Part shown: piece by piece, positions 17,738 through 25,178 of the stretch
Position numbering within the stretch: the first letter of the stretch is position 1
How the letters are laid out: each line of letters opens with the position of its first letter
Origin: Planococcus chinensis
Lineage (GTDB): Bacteria; Bacillota; Bacilli; Bacillales_A; Planococcaceae
Direction: 5' to 3'
Length of the DNA stretch: 64,000 bases
NCBI RefSeq assembly: GCF_020071995.1
Contig: NZ_JABWTK010000003.1
Location: 186,001 to 250,000, forward strand
Translations under genes and position numbers: made by a program
The notes under the pieces: generated by a model
What the model was told of the DNA's origin: nothing
What the model saw: only the letters and a program-made list of their open reading frames with translations
Database searches by the model: none

Positions 17738-18679
17738 ATGCTTGATCAACTGGGGATTGAAGCCATCCGGATCGATTTGCCATTCCGTCTGAACCATGTG
17801 AATTGCTTTATGGCGGAAGGCGGAACAGGGTGGACCATCATTGATGCCGGCTTGAACAATGACTATACGAGAAGGTTGTGGGAGCAGCAAATCGGAAAAC
17901 GCGAAATAACGGACCTGCTGATCACCCATTATCACCCGGATCATTTCGGCTATGCCGGCGGGCTGCAGGAAAAAACAGGAGCGAAAGTTTCTATGACGAA
18001 GACAGATGCCAATTCGGGTCTGTCTTCTTGGCAGTCCGAATTTCTAGAGATGATGCCGGATCATTACAAAGCTTCGGGTGTGCCGGACGAAAAGTCGGCG
18101 CAAATGGCAGGCAATACGGCGGACTTTCAGCCCTTGGTCAATCCGCTGCCGAAAATCGATCATTATTTTGAAGAAGGAGAGACAGTGCTGATTGGCAAAT
18201 ATAAATACGAAGTGATTTTTACGCCCGGCCATTCGGACGGCATGGTGTGCTTTTACAATGGAGAAAAGAATGTCTTGCTTTCGGCGGACCATATCCTGCC
18301 GAAAATTTCGCCCAATATTTCTTACTGGTACCATGGCGACGAAAATCCGCTGGCTTCGTATTTGACTTCTTTGGATAAAATCAAGGAACTGGATGCTGAA
18401 TTTGTCATTCCGTCTCACGGCAAACCCTTTTACGGCGCCAACAGCCGGATAGCGGAACTGAAAACGCATCATGCTGAACGGCTCGAAGAAACGGCGGATG
18501 TGCTCCGTGAAACTGCTACGGTCTACGGGGCATGTGAGCAGCTTTTCAACCGGCCATTGACGGTTCATGAAATGCGTTTTGCGGTAGGCGAAACACTGGC
18601 TCATTTGGAGTATTTGCGTCATGCTGGAGAGTGTGAACGTGAAATGGACAACGGCGTTTGGCATTACAGAAGGCGCTAG
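17738..18679 (+). CDS. MBL-fold metallo-hydrolase
   Basis: A 313-residue metallo-beta-lactamase-fold protein with the metal motif THYHPDHFG (HxHxDH), a later histidine in TPGHSDGMV, the bridging Asp in SADHIL and a terminal His in IPSHGKPF. About 90 residues after the fold form an extra C-terminal domain. Relatives act as glyoxalase II-like thioester hydrolases or lactonases; a thioester substrate fits the acyl-CoA operon but is inference. It lies 22 bases after the MDR gene and 17 before the PanE-like gene. Confidence 0.87.
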   Translation: MLDQLGIEAIRIDLPFRLNHVNCFMAEGGTGWTIIDAGLNNDYTRRLWEQQIGKREITDLLITHYHPDHFGYAGGLQEKTGAKVSMTKTDANSGLSSWQSEFLEMMPDHYKASGVPDEKSAQMAGNTADFQPLVNPLPKIDHYFEEGETVLIGKYKYEVIFTPGHSDGMVCFYNGEKNVLLSADHILPKISPNISYWYHGDENPLASYLTSLDKIKELDAEFVIPSHGKPFYGANSRIAELKTHHAERLEETADVLRETATVYGACEQLFNRPLTVHEMRFAVGETLAHLEYLRHAGECEREMDNGVWHYRRR

Positions 18680-18696
18680 GAAAGGATGGATAGTAA

Positions 18697-19611
18697 ATGA
18701 AGATTCTTGTAGTGGGGGCCGGGGGAATCGGCGGCTATTTTGGAGCAAGGCTTATGGAGACAGGCCAGGATGTGACGTTCCTGGTGCGCGAACGGCGTAA
18801 AAAGCAGCTGGAAGAAACCGGCTTGAATGTTGAAAGTGTACATGGCGATGTGCATGTAAAACCAAAACTGGTAACGGTGCAAAATCCAGATGGCCACTAT
18901 GACTTGATTGTCCTGACCGTGAAATCGTATCAATTGGAGAATGCTATTGAAGACATCCGCCCATTCGTTAGCGAGGGCAGTATGATTCTCCCGCTATTGA
19001 ACGGCATTGCGCATATTGATGAACTGGAGCAAGCGTTCAGCGAAGAACAGGTGCTTGGCGGTCTGTGCTTTATTGAAACCACGCTTGACAGCAACGGAAC
19101 AATTATCCAGACCAGTCCGATGCACCAGCTTGTTTACGGAGAGCGTTCCGGTGAAGAAACGGAGCGGATTTTAAAAGTGAAAGAAGCATTGAGTGGAACG
19201 AAAGCAGAATTCGCCTTAAGCGAAAACATTGTACAGGATATGTGGCATAAGTATCTGTTTATCACCGCGATGTCCGGGATTACAGCCTCAATGGAGTCAG
19301 CGATCGGACCGGTCCGGGAACTGGAGAGCGGAAAGGGGACAATTGGCGCCTTATTACAGGAATTGGTTACGGTTATGAATGCACTTGATGCCCCGATCAA
19401 AGAAACGATTGGCGAAGAGCAGTATGCAAAAATCATGTCGCTTGCACCTGAGATGAAATCGTCGATGCAGCGGGATGCGGAAAAAGGGCAGCCGATCGAA
19501 GTGGATCATCTTCAAGGATATCTGCTGCAGGAAGCGAAAACCCGAGGACTGGCTGTACCCGTTTTGGAAACGATTTTTACCAAGCTTAAGCTTTATGAAA
19601 TCAGCAGGTAA
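18697..19611 (+). CDS. 2-dehydropantoate 2-reductase family protein (ApbA/PanE-like)
   Basis: 304 residues with VVGAGGIGGYFGARLMETG at the N-terminus (NADP fold), the LLNGI segment and the catalytic Lys in WHKYLFI. The family enzyme reduces ketopantoate in pantothenate and CoA synthesis. Here it closes an acyl-CoA catabolic operon, so it may instead act on another 2-oxo or 3-hydroxy acid, or support CoA supply. No clear terminator follows; the cstA promoter begins 29 bases after its stop. Confidence 0.87.
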   Translation: MKILVVGAGGIGGYFGARLMETGQDVTFLVRERRKKQLEETGLNVESVHGDVHVKPKLVTVQNPDGHYDLIVLTVKSYQLENAIEDIRPFVSEGSMILPLLNGIAHIDELEQAFSEEQVLGGLCFIETTLDSNGTIIQTSPMHQLVYGERSGEETERILKVKEALSGTKAEFALSENIVQDMWHKYLFITAMSGITASMESAIGPVRELESGKGTIGALLQELVTVMNALDAPIKETIGEEQYAKIMSLAPEMKSSMQRDAEKGQPIEVDHLQGYLLQEAKTRGLAVPVLETIFTKLKLYEISR

Positions 19612-19639
19612 AAAGATTAAGCTATTTTTCCTAATAATA

Positions 19640-19668
19640 TTTACATTATTCTGAATGTTTTCTATGCT
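19640..19668 (+). promoter_or_regulatory. Sigma-A promoter of cstA
   Basis: TTTACA (19640-19645), 17-base spacer, TATGCT (19663-19668): five and four matches to the two consensus boxes at ideal spacing. Predicted start is near 19675, inside the first arm of an inverted repeat. Confidence 0.55.
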
Positions 19669-19671
19669 TGA

Positions 19672-19697
19672 TTTACAAGTTTATTTAGACTTGTAAA
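19672..19697. promoter_or_regulatory. Inverted repeat at the cstA transcription start
   Basis: TTTACAAGT and ACTTGTAAA are perfect 9-bp arms separated by 8 bases, lying between the -10 and the ribosome site. It could be a repressor operator at +1 or an mRNA hairpin near the ribosome site; the sequence does not decide. Confidence 0.6.
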
Positions 19698-19719
19698 AAA
19701 CAAGAAGGAGTTGAAGCAA

Positions 19720-21462
19720 TTGAATGCTATCGCCCTTGCTGCCATCGGAATTTTTGTTTTTATTTTAGGTTACCGTTTTTATTCCAAATTTGTGGCAGAG
19801 AAAATTTTCAAGCTTGATCCGAATTACGTAACGCCGGCACATAAGTTTAAAGACGGTGTGGATTTTGTTCCGACCAATAAATTTGTATTGTGGGGACATC
19901 ATTTCACTTCGGTCGCAGGAGCAGCTCCGATTTTAGGGCCGGCAATTGCGGTGTACTGGGGCTGGCTCCCGGCGGTTTTATGGGTGGTTCTCGGAACCGT
20001 TTTTGCAGCCGGTGTCCATGATTTCGGTACGCTCGTCCTGTCCGTCCGCAATAAAGGCCAATCGGTCGGCACACTGGCGCACCGCTTGATCGGCCAGCGC
20101 GGGAAAGTGTTATTCCTTTTCATCATTTTAATACTCGTGCTGATGGTCAACGCAGTGTTTGCCTGGGTTATTGCAAACTTGTTCATTTCCTTCCCGGCAA
20201 GCGTTTTGCCGGTGTTCATCCAGATTCCGCTTGCCGTGTGGATTGGCCATGCGGTTTACAAGCGAAACAAGAAAATGCTGGTGCCGTCGCTTGTCGCCTT
20301 GGCGGTTATGTATATTACAGCCGTCATCTCAAGCCAAGTCAATTTCCTGCAAATCGACTTGGTGCGCTATATGGGCGGAGAAGAAGGAGCAGGGTTGTTT
20401 GGTTTAGGGGCGATTTCCACTGCGTTCTTCATTTGGATCATCATTTTAATGATCTATGTGTATATCGCTTCCACCTTGCCGGTGTGGAAACTGCTTCAGC
20501 CGCGCGACTTTATTAACTCGCATCAATTGATCGTCGGGCTTGGCATCTTGTATCTCGGTCTATTGTTCACCAACCCGCAGATTACCGCGCCGATTTCGAA
20601 TCCGGATGCGGACGTCTCGTGGTTCCCGCTCCTGTTCATCACTATTGCCTGTGGAGCCATTTCCGGATTCCATGGACTGGTCTCGTCCGGGACTTCTTCC
20701 AAGCAGCTTGATAAAGAAACCGAAGCGCGCTTTGTCGGTTATCTGGGGGCTGTAGGAGAAGGGATTTTGGCTTTGGTTTCCATTATTGCGGTCATCACGT
20801 TCTTCCCGAACCGCGAGGCATTCTTTGCGACTTACAGCAGCTTTCAAGCGGCAAGCGGAGCCGGTCTTGGGACATTTATCCAAGGGGCTTCCCAGTTGGC
20901 GGAAGGTCTGTTAATCCCCGCAAACGTCGCTGCGACAATTGTATCTATTATTGTCGTGTCGTTTGCAGCAACTACGCTTGATACATCTGTCCGCTTGATG
21001 CGCTACATCATTTCAGAACTCGGCGTAGAGTACAATGTTCCTTCTTTGGAGAAAAAGCATGTAGCGACAACGATTGCGGTTGTGGCAAGCGCCGCGCTGG
21101 TATTGCTCCCGGAAGGGCCGAACGGCTTCGGTTCCGGTGGGTACTTGCTCTGGCCGCTGTTCGGAACATCGAACCAGTTGCTTGCCGGCATCAGTTTGCT
21201 GCTGATTTCCATTTGGCTGAAAAAACTCGGAAGAAATTATGCGGTCACCATCATCCCGATGATCTTCCTGATGTTCATGACGCTTTGGGCAATGTTCCAG
21301 CAGGTCTTCCTGCAATGGGCTTGGTACGCAGATTCCCCGAATACCTTGCTGTTTGTTTTCGGAGCCATCATTTTCGTCTTTACACTGTGGATTATCCTGA
21401 CAGCGATTCAGGCGTTGATGAATCCGCGGGATGCAGGAATATCGGAAATCGATCTGGATTAA
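19720..21462 (+). CDS. cstA: CstA-type carbon starvation / peptide-pyruvate transporter
   Basis: A 580-residue integral membrane protein with about 15 hydrophobic segments and CstA hallmarks: TPAHKFKDGVDFVPTNK, LWGHHFTSVAGAAPILGPA and SGFHGLVSSGTSSKQ. CstA proteins import peptides or pyruvate during carbon limitation. I chose TTG at 19720 because AAGAAGGAG ends 9 bases before it; the in-frame TTG at 19711 abuts the ribosome site. The companion YbdD-like protein common beside cstA is not present; a CC-tailed small protein occupies that place after a hairpin terminator. Confidence 0.92.
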   Translation: MNAIALAAIGIFVFILGYRFYSKFVAEKIFKLDPNYVTPAHKFKDGVDFVPTNKFVLWGHHFTSVAGAAPILGPAIAVYWGWLPAVLWVVLGTVFAAGVHDFGTLVLSVRNKGQSVGTLAHRLIGQRGKVLFLFIILILVLMVNAVFAWVIANLFISFPASVLPVFIQIPLAVWIGHAVYKRNKKMLVPSLVALAVMYITAVISSQVNFLQIDLVRYMGGEEGAGLFGLGAISTAFFIWIIILMIYVYIASTLPVWKLLQPRDFINSHQLIVGLGILYLGLLFTNPQITAPISNPDADVSWFPLLFITIACGAISGFHGLVSSGTSSKQLDKETEARFVGYLGAVGEGILALVSIIAVITFFPNREAFFATYSSFQAASGAGLGTFIQGASQLAEGLLIPANVAATIVSIIVVSFAATTLDTSVRLMRYIISELGVEYNVPSLEKKHVATTIAVVASAALVLLPEGPNGFGSGGYLLWPLFGTSNQLLAGISLLLISIWLKKLGRNYAVTIIPMIFLMFMTLWAMFQQVFLQWAWYADSPNTLLFVFGAIIFVFTLWIILTAIQALMNPRDAGISEIDLD

Positions 21463-21468
21463 AAGGGC

Positions 21469-21503
21469 GGGAGGGATCATCTTTATATGATCCCTCTCTT
21501 TAT
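21469..21503 (+). terminator. Hairpin between cstA and the CC-tailed protein gene
   Basis: GAGGGATCAT and ATGATCCCTC form a perfect 10-bp stem with loop CTTTAT, followed by TCTTTAT. It probably ends or reduces cstA transcription before the next gene. Confidence 0.7.
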
Positions 21504-21526
21504 ACATATGAAGGAGGCGTGCAGGT

Positions 21527-21784
21527 ATGCTCGATAAGCTGAAAAAACTCATCGCCTATTACGAGGAAGTTTTGGAATTGCCGCACCGCACTGAAATTGC
21601 ACGGGAATTGCGTGCTGAAGATGATTTGTTTCTGCTGATGCTGTACTCAGAAATGCTTGGAATCCCCAATCCGGCTTATTATTATACGCTTGAACTGTAT
21701 CCATACATGATCGAGGAATTTCACGACTGGCACCTGAGGATGGGCATGGAAAAATCACCTTTAAGCGGCATCCGCTGCTGTTAG
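21527..21784 (+). CDS. Small protein ending in Cys-Cys (cory-CC-star type)
   Basis: This 85-residue protein ends in GIRCC immediately before the stop. It is rich in acidic and aromatic residues, has the conserved-looking core LLMLYSEMLGIPNPAYYYTL and no membrane segment. It fits the small family that databases call cory-CC-star, named for its terminal CC; that assignment is from memory. AAGGAGGCG lies 7 bases before the ATG. It sits 24 bases before an ArsA-type ATPase gene and is probably cotranscribed with it, so the terminal cysteines may bind metal or a thiol partner handled by the ATPase. Function is unknown. Confidence 0.75.
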   Translation: MLDKLKKLIAYYEEVLELPHRTEIARELRAEDDLFLLMLYSEMLGIPNPAYYYTLELYPYMIEEFHDWHLRMGMEKSPLSGIRCC

Positions 21785-21808
21785 TTCAGGAAGAAATGAG
21801 GAGAATCA

Positions 21809-22735
21809 ATGGACGTTTTATCAAAAAGCATCATTTTTGTGGGCGGCAAAGGGGGCGTCGGCAAATCGACCTCGGCTGCAGCCATCGCCTGGCAATCGGC
21901 GAAAAGCGGGCATAAGACTTTGTTGATTTCCACCGATCCGGCACATAATGTCGGAGACATTTTCAATCAGCGAATTGGTGGCAAGACCTTAAAAATTGCA
22001 GATAATTTGTATGCCTTGGAAATCGATCCCGAAATTGAAACAGAAAAATACATCAAAGGGGTCAAAGAAAACATCAGAGGCACCGTCCATACGAGCATGA
22101 TGGAAGAAGTGAACCGCCAGCTTGATACGGCGAAGGCTTCCCCGGGGGCTGACGAAGCGGCATTGTTTGATAAGCTGATTCATATCATCTTGGAAGAACG
22201 CCAAAACTTCGATAAACTGGTCTTTGATACAGCGCCCACCGGGCATACGATCCGGCTCTTGACCTTGCCGGAACTGATGGGGGTCTGGATTGAAGGCCTG
22301 CTCGAAAAAAGGCGCAAAACGAACGCAAACTATACGGCTTTGCTGAATGACGGCGAGCCCAGGGAAGATCCGATTTACGATGTGCTTCGGGAACGGCAGG
22401 AGCGATTTTCGAAAGCGCGGGAAGTGCTTCTTGATGAACAAATAACCGGATTTATTTTCGTCTTGAATCCGGAACGTTTGCCGATTCTTGAAACACAGAA
22501 AGCGTTGGAATTGCTGCATAAATATCATTTGCATGTAAATACGCTGATTATCAATAAAGTCCTGCCCGAAGAAGCGGATGGGGAGTTTCTGCGCGAAAGG
22601 AAAAAGCATGAGCAGCAGTATCTTGAATTGATCCGCAAAAAATTCCCGAAACAGGAACTTATTTTCATTCCGCTGTTTTCAAGGGACATCATCAGTATGG
22701 AACAGCTGGAGCTGTTCAGTGGCCAATTTGTCTAG
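21809..22735 (+). CDS. ArsA/GET3-type P-loop ATPase
   Basis: A 308-residue single-domain ATPase with the deviant Walker A GGKGGVGKSTSAAA, switch I STDPAHNVGD and switch II DTAPTGHTIRLLTLP. These place it in the ArsA/GET3 group, used for arsenite export or tail-anchored protein targeting in other organisms. No arsB, arsR or arsC is nearby, so arsenic transport is unlikely. The partner may be the CC-tailed protein immediately upstream. No cysteine metalloid site pattern like that of ArsA is visible. The ATG follows GAGGAGAAT. Confidence 0.88.
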   Translation: MDVLSKSIIFVGGKGGVGKSTSAAAIAWQSAKSGHKTLLISTDPAHNVGDIFNQRIGGKTLKIADNLYALEIDPEIETEKYIKGVKENIRGTVHTSMMEEVNRQLDTAKASPGADEAALFDKLIHIILEERQNFDKLVFDTAPTGHTIRLLTLPELMGVWIEGLLEKRRKTNANYTALLNDGEPREDPIYDVLRERQERFSKAREVLLDEQITGFIFVLNPERLPILETQKALELLHKYHLHVNTLIINKVLPEEADGEFLRERKKHEQQYLELIRKKFPKQELIFIPLFSRDIISMEQLELFSGQFV

Positions 22736-22750
22736 GAGGGGTTAGAACAC

Positions 22751-23731
22751 ATGAAAGCATTTGTCATCGAATCTGGAGAATTGAAAGTAAGAGACATGGA
22801 AGAACCACAAGCAAAAGCGGACGAAGTGGTCGTCGCGCTGAAAACCGCAGGCATCAACCGGCGAGACCTTGGATTGCCGAAGCGCTATGGCAGCCGCCCG
22901 GAAGCGCTCATCATTGGTTCGGACGGAGCTGGGGTTATCGAAGCGGTCGGAGATAAGGTTAGCGGATTTTTAGTAGGCGATGAAGTGATCATCAATCCGG
23001 CGCTTCGCTGGTACGGCAACAGCGATGCACCGCCGGCAGAGTTTGATATTTTGGGCATGCCCGACCACGGCACATTTGCTGAAAAAATTGCCTTATCTGC
23101 AGAGCAAGTCGAGAAGAAACCGGCCCATTTGTCGTGGGAAGAAGCCGGGTCGCTCGCCTTGGCAGGGTTGACCGGTTACCGGGCGCTGTTTACAAAAGGC
23201 GAAGTAAAGAAAGGCGATACGTTGTTTATTCCCGGAGCGGGAAGCGGTGTGGCAACGTATTTGATTCAGTTTGCGAAAAATGCAGGCGCCAGGGTCATTG
23301 TCAGCTCCAGAAGCGAAGAAAAGCGGAACCATGCTCTTGAGCTTGGTGCAGACCGGGCCATTGCGAATGACAGCGACTGGCCGCAGGGGCTGTCCGATGA
23401 AACGGTCGACCTTGTCATTGACAGCGTCGGTGCGGCGACGTTCAACCGCTCACTCGAAGTTTTGAAAAAAGGCGGGCGCATCGTCATTTTTGGCGCTACA
23501 ACCGACGACAACGTGGATTTCAATCTTCGCAGTTTCTTCTATGGCCAATATCAATTGTTCGGTTCGACAATGGGCTGCCGGGAAGAGCTGCGCGCCATGC
23601 TTGCCCATATGGAAGAACACGGCACGCATCCTGTCGTTGACCGGGTCTTCGATTTGGAACACGCGCAGGAAGCATTCGATCATTTAGGCAACGGAAAGCA
23701 ATTCGGCAAAGTCGTATTGCGGATAAAATAA
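22751..23731 (+). CDS. Zinc-type alcohol dehydrogenase-like MDR protein (YogA-like)
   Basis: A 326-residue MDR family oxidoreductase with ALIIGSDGAGVIEAVG near the N-terminus, the nucleotide fold FIPGAGSGVATYLIQFAK and IVIFGATT. Zinc ligands are not evident, so it is probably NADPH-dependent reductase-like. It lies 15 bases after the ArsA-type ATPase with AGGAGGGG as ribosome site, so it likely belongs to the same transcript. Substrate unknown; Bacillus YogA is the nearest match I recall. Confidence 0.85.
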   Translation: MKAFVIESGELKVRDMEEPQAKADEVVVALKTAGINRRDLGLPKRYGSRPEALIIGSDGAGVIEAVGDKVSGFLVGDEVIINPALRWYGNSDAPPAEFDILGMPDHGTFAEKIALSAEQVEKKPAHLSWEEAGSLALAGLTGYRALFTKGEVKKGDTLFIPGAGSGVATYLIQFAKNAGARVIVSSRSEEKRNHALELGADRAIANDSDWPQGLSDETVDLVIDSVGAATFNRSLEVLKKGGRIVIFGATTDDNVDFNLRSFFYGQYQLFGSTMGCREELRAMLAHMEEHGTHPVVDRVFDLEHAQEAFDHLGNGKQFGKVVLRIK

Positions 23732-23804
23732 TTTTGAACTTCTGAAACTTTCCGGTCAGTCAGCCGTAAATAAGGTATTAGAAAAAGACTGGAGATGAAA
23801 ATAA

Positions 23805-24113
23805 ATGGAGAATACAGGCTTTAAAATACTTGTCCATGCCAGTGCGTTCTTTGCTCCGTTTTTAGTGCCGTTTATCGTATTTCTGATTACGAGCGACCCG
23901 GAAGTGAAAAAACTGTCCATCCAGGCGTTGCTGTTCCAAGTTGTGATGGGTGTGCTGTTGACGATTTCAGGTTTCCTAGTGATCTTCATCATCGGTATTC
24001 CAATGCTGATCGTGTTTGGCTTGATGACCGTCATCGTGCCGATCATGGGCATTATCCGCGCATTGAACAACGACAAATTCGACTATCCGATCGTTGGTGC
24101 CTGGTACCAATGA
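23805..24113 (+). CDS. DUF4870 small membrane protein
   Basis: 102 residues, three hydrophobic segments, with the DUF4870 pattern of a short polar loop after the first segment (SDPEVKKLSIQALLFQ) and a C-terminal NNDKFDYPIVGAWYQ. No biochemical role is known for the family. GGAGATGAAA precedes the ATG. It ends directly at a strong terminator. Confidence 0.85.
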   Translation: MENTGFKILVHASAFFAPFLVPFIVFLITSDPEVKKLSIQALLFQVVMGVLLTISGFLVIFIIGIPMLIVFGLMTVIVPIMGIIRALNNDKFDYPIVGAWYQ

Positions 24114-24139
24114 AACCCCTCCTCTTGAGGGGTTTTTTT
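24113..24139 (+). terminator. Terminator of the DUF4870 gene
   Basis: AAACCCCTC pairs with GAGGGGTTT around CTCTT and runs into seven T; it starts within the stop codon. Confidence 0.92.
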
Positions 24140-24179
24140 ATTGGCAAAAAGGGTCTGTTTTATTAAAAATTTCTGATGG

Positions 24180-24280
24180 AAGCATATTTTAACCTTAACC
24201 GGGCGTATTTCGAGAACAATGGAGCGTATTTCTCGAGTAGTAGAGCGTATTTTAACTTTAACTGAGCGTATTTTCAAAAA
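24180..24280. repeat. Five tandem units with exact 21-nt period (GAGCGTATTT core)
   Basis: The core RAGCGTATTT begins at 24180 (degenerate, AAGCATATTT), 24201 (GGGCGTATTT), 24222, 24243 and 24264, every 21 bases exactly; the other 11 bases of each unit vary. The block fills the gap between the terminators of the DUF4870 gene and the convergent ytoQ gene. It is not a CRISPR array. A two-unit relative lies at 46941. Confidence 0.8.
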
Positions 24281-24288
24281 CCCGCATA

Positions 24289-24322
24289 AAAACCCGGCCA
24301 TCCTTGTAGATGGCCGGGTTTT
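24289..24322. terminator. Bidirectional terminator, mainly for ytoQ
   Basis: A perfect 14-bp stem (AAAACCCGGCCATC and its complement) with a 6-base loop, A on the left and T on the right, directly after the ytoQ stop on the minus strand. Confidence 0.88.
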
Positions 24323-24323
24323 A

Positions 24324-24764
24324 TCAATCGAAAATATACGCCAATGCTTTAATCGCCTGGTCGACAGTTTCGACGGTGGCATTTGCTTTGCGCGATAGTT
24401 CTTTCAGCGGATGGTGCAGTTTCTCGGGACGGATCAGGATGACCGGTTTGCCCAATGCAAGTGCGCTGCTGGCGTCCATCGCGGTGTTCCATTGTTTGTA
24501 CTGTTCGCCGAAAAGGGCGATGACAAGATCCGCTTTTTGCATCAGCACACCGGTGCGCAGATTATTGAAGCTGGAAGCGGCCGCGTCTTTAAATACGGCA
24601 TTTGGCTGCTCGCCTAGAATTTCCTCTCCGATATTGTCCGAGCGTTCGTGGTCTTCCATCGGCCCGACAAAATCGACCGGCAAGTTCAGAGCCAAAGATT
24701 TTTTCTTGATCTCATCGCGCCACGTGCTATGAATTTCTCCCGCAAGATAAACAGTTAATCGCAT
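24324..24764 (-). CDS. ytoQ: YtoQ family protein
   Basis: A 146-residue protein matching Bacillus YtoQ: LTVYLAGEIHSTWR at the N-terminus, LGEQPNAVFKDAAASSFNNLRT in the middle and DASSALALGKPVILIRPE later, a nucleoside-2-deoxyribosyltransferase-like fold. Its substrate is not known. I chose the ATG at 24764, 8 bases after AAGGAGG; the ATG two codons earlier is only 2 bases from it. It is transcribed alone and ends at a strong terminator. Confidence 0.88.
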   Translation of the reverse strand: MRLTVYLAGEIHSTWRDEIKKKSLALNLPVDFVGPMEDHERSDNIGEEILGEQPNAVFKDAAASSFNNLRTGVLMQKADLVIALFGEQYKQWNTAMDASSALALGKPVILIRPEKLHHPLKELSRKANATVETVDQAIKALAYIFD

Positions 24765-24828
24765 GTACATATCCTCCTTGAACCCATTTCCTTCAGTGTA
24801 TCACAACTCCGGAAAGGGCAGAGAGGCT

Positions 24829-25050
24829 TTAAATGATCTGGCGTTCTTTGCGTTCCACCGGAATCAATGAAAGCACATTTTCTATTTTGAATGTGCGTTT
24901 TTTGTTCCGGAGAAAGCAATATGCTTGAAACGAGTCCCCGCTCACTTTTAAAATTTTAATGCGGCGTTTGCTGATGCTGCCGTCGTTCGCCATGTACATC
25001 ATGTCAATCAGCTGCTGATGTTTGAAGGCCTTAAGAATCTGTGCTTTCAT
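24829..25050 (-). CDS. Small WYL-domain-like protein, 73 residues
   Basis: 73 residues with a small beta-barrel-like pattern (ILKVSGDSFQAYCFLRNKKRTFKIENVLSL) resembling the WYL ligand-sensing domain, without a helix-turn-helix. AAGGGAGTG lies 8 bases before the ATG at 25050. It is divergent from sbcDC with only 128 bases between, so a link to DNA repair control is possible but unproven. Confidence 0.7.
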   Translation of the reverse strand: MKAQILKAFKHQQLIDMMYMANDGSISKRRIKILKVSGDSFQAYCFLRNKKRTFKIENVLSLIPVERKERQII

Positions 25051-25178
25051 CAATTTTCACTCCCTTAATAGAACGTTTGTTCTTATTATAATCCTAAAAA
25101 ATGAAGAAAACAAGCAAACTGTTTTCGTGTATAATGGAACGAACATATATTCTTTTTGCCCTAGAAAGGAGCATGATC

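Noticed and set aside
18044..18748. 234-codon minus-strand frame across the MBL and PanE-like genes
   Set aside because: Antisense shadow of two well-supported genes, no start signals.
24180..24280. CRISPR array
   Set aside because: The period is 21 bases with only a 10-base conserved core and no constant spacer length of 30 or more bases; no cas gene is present.
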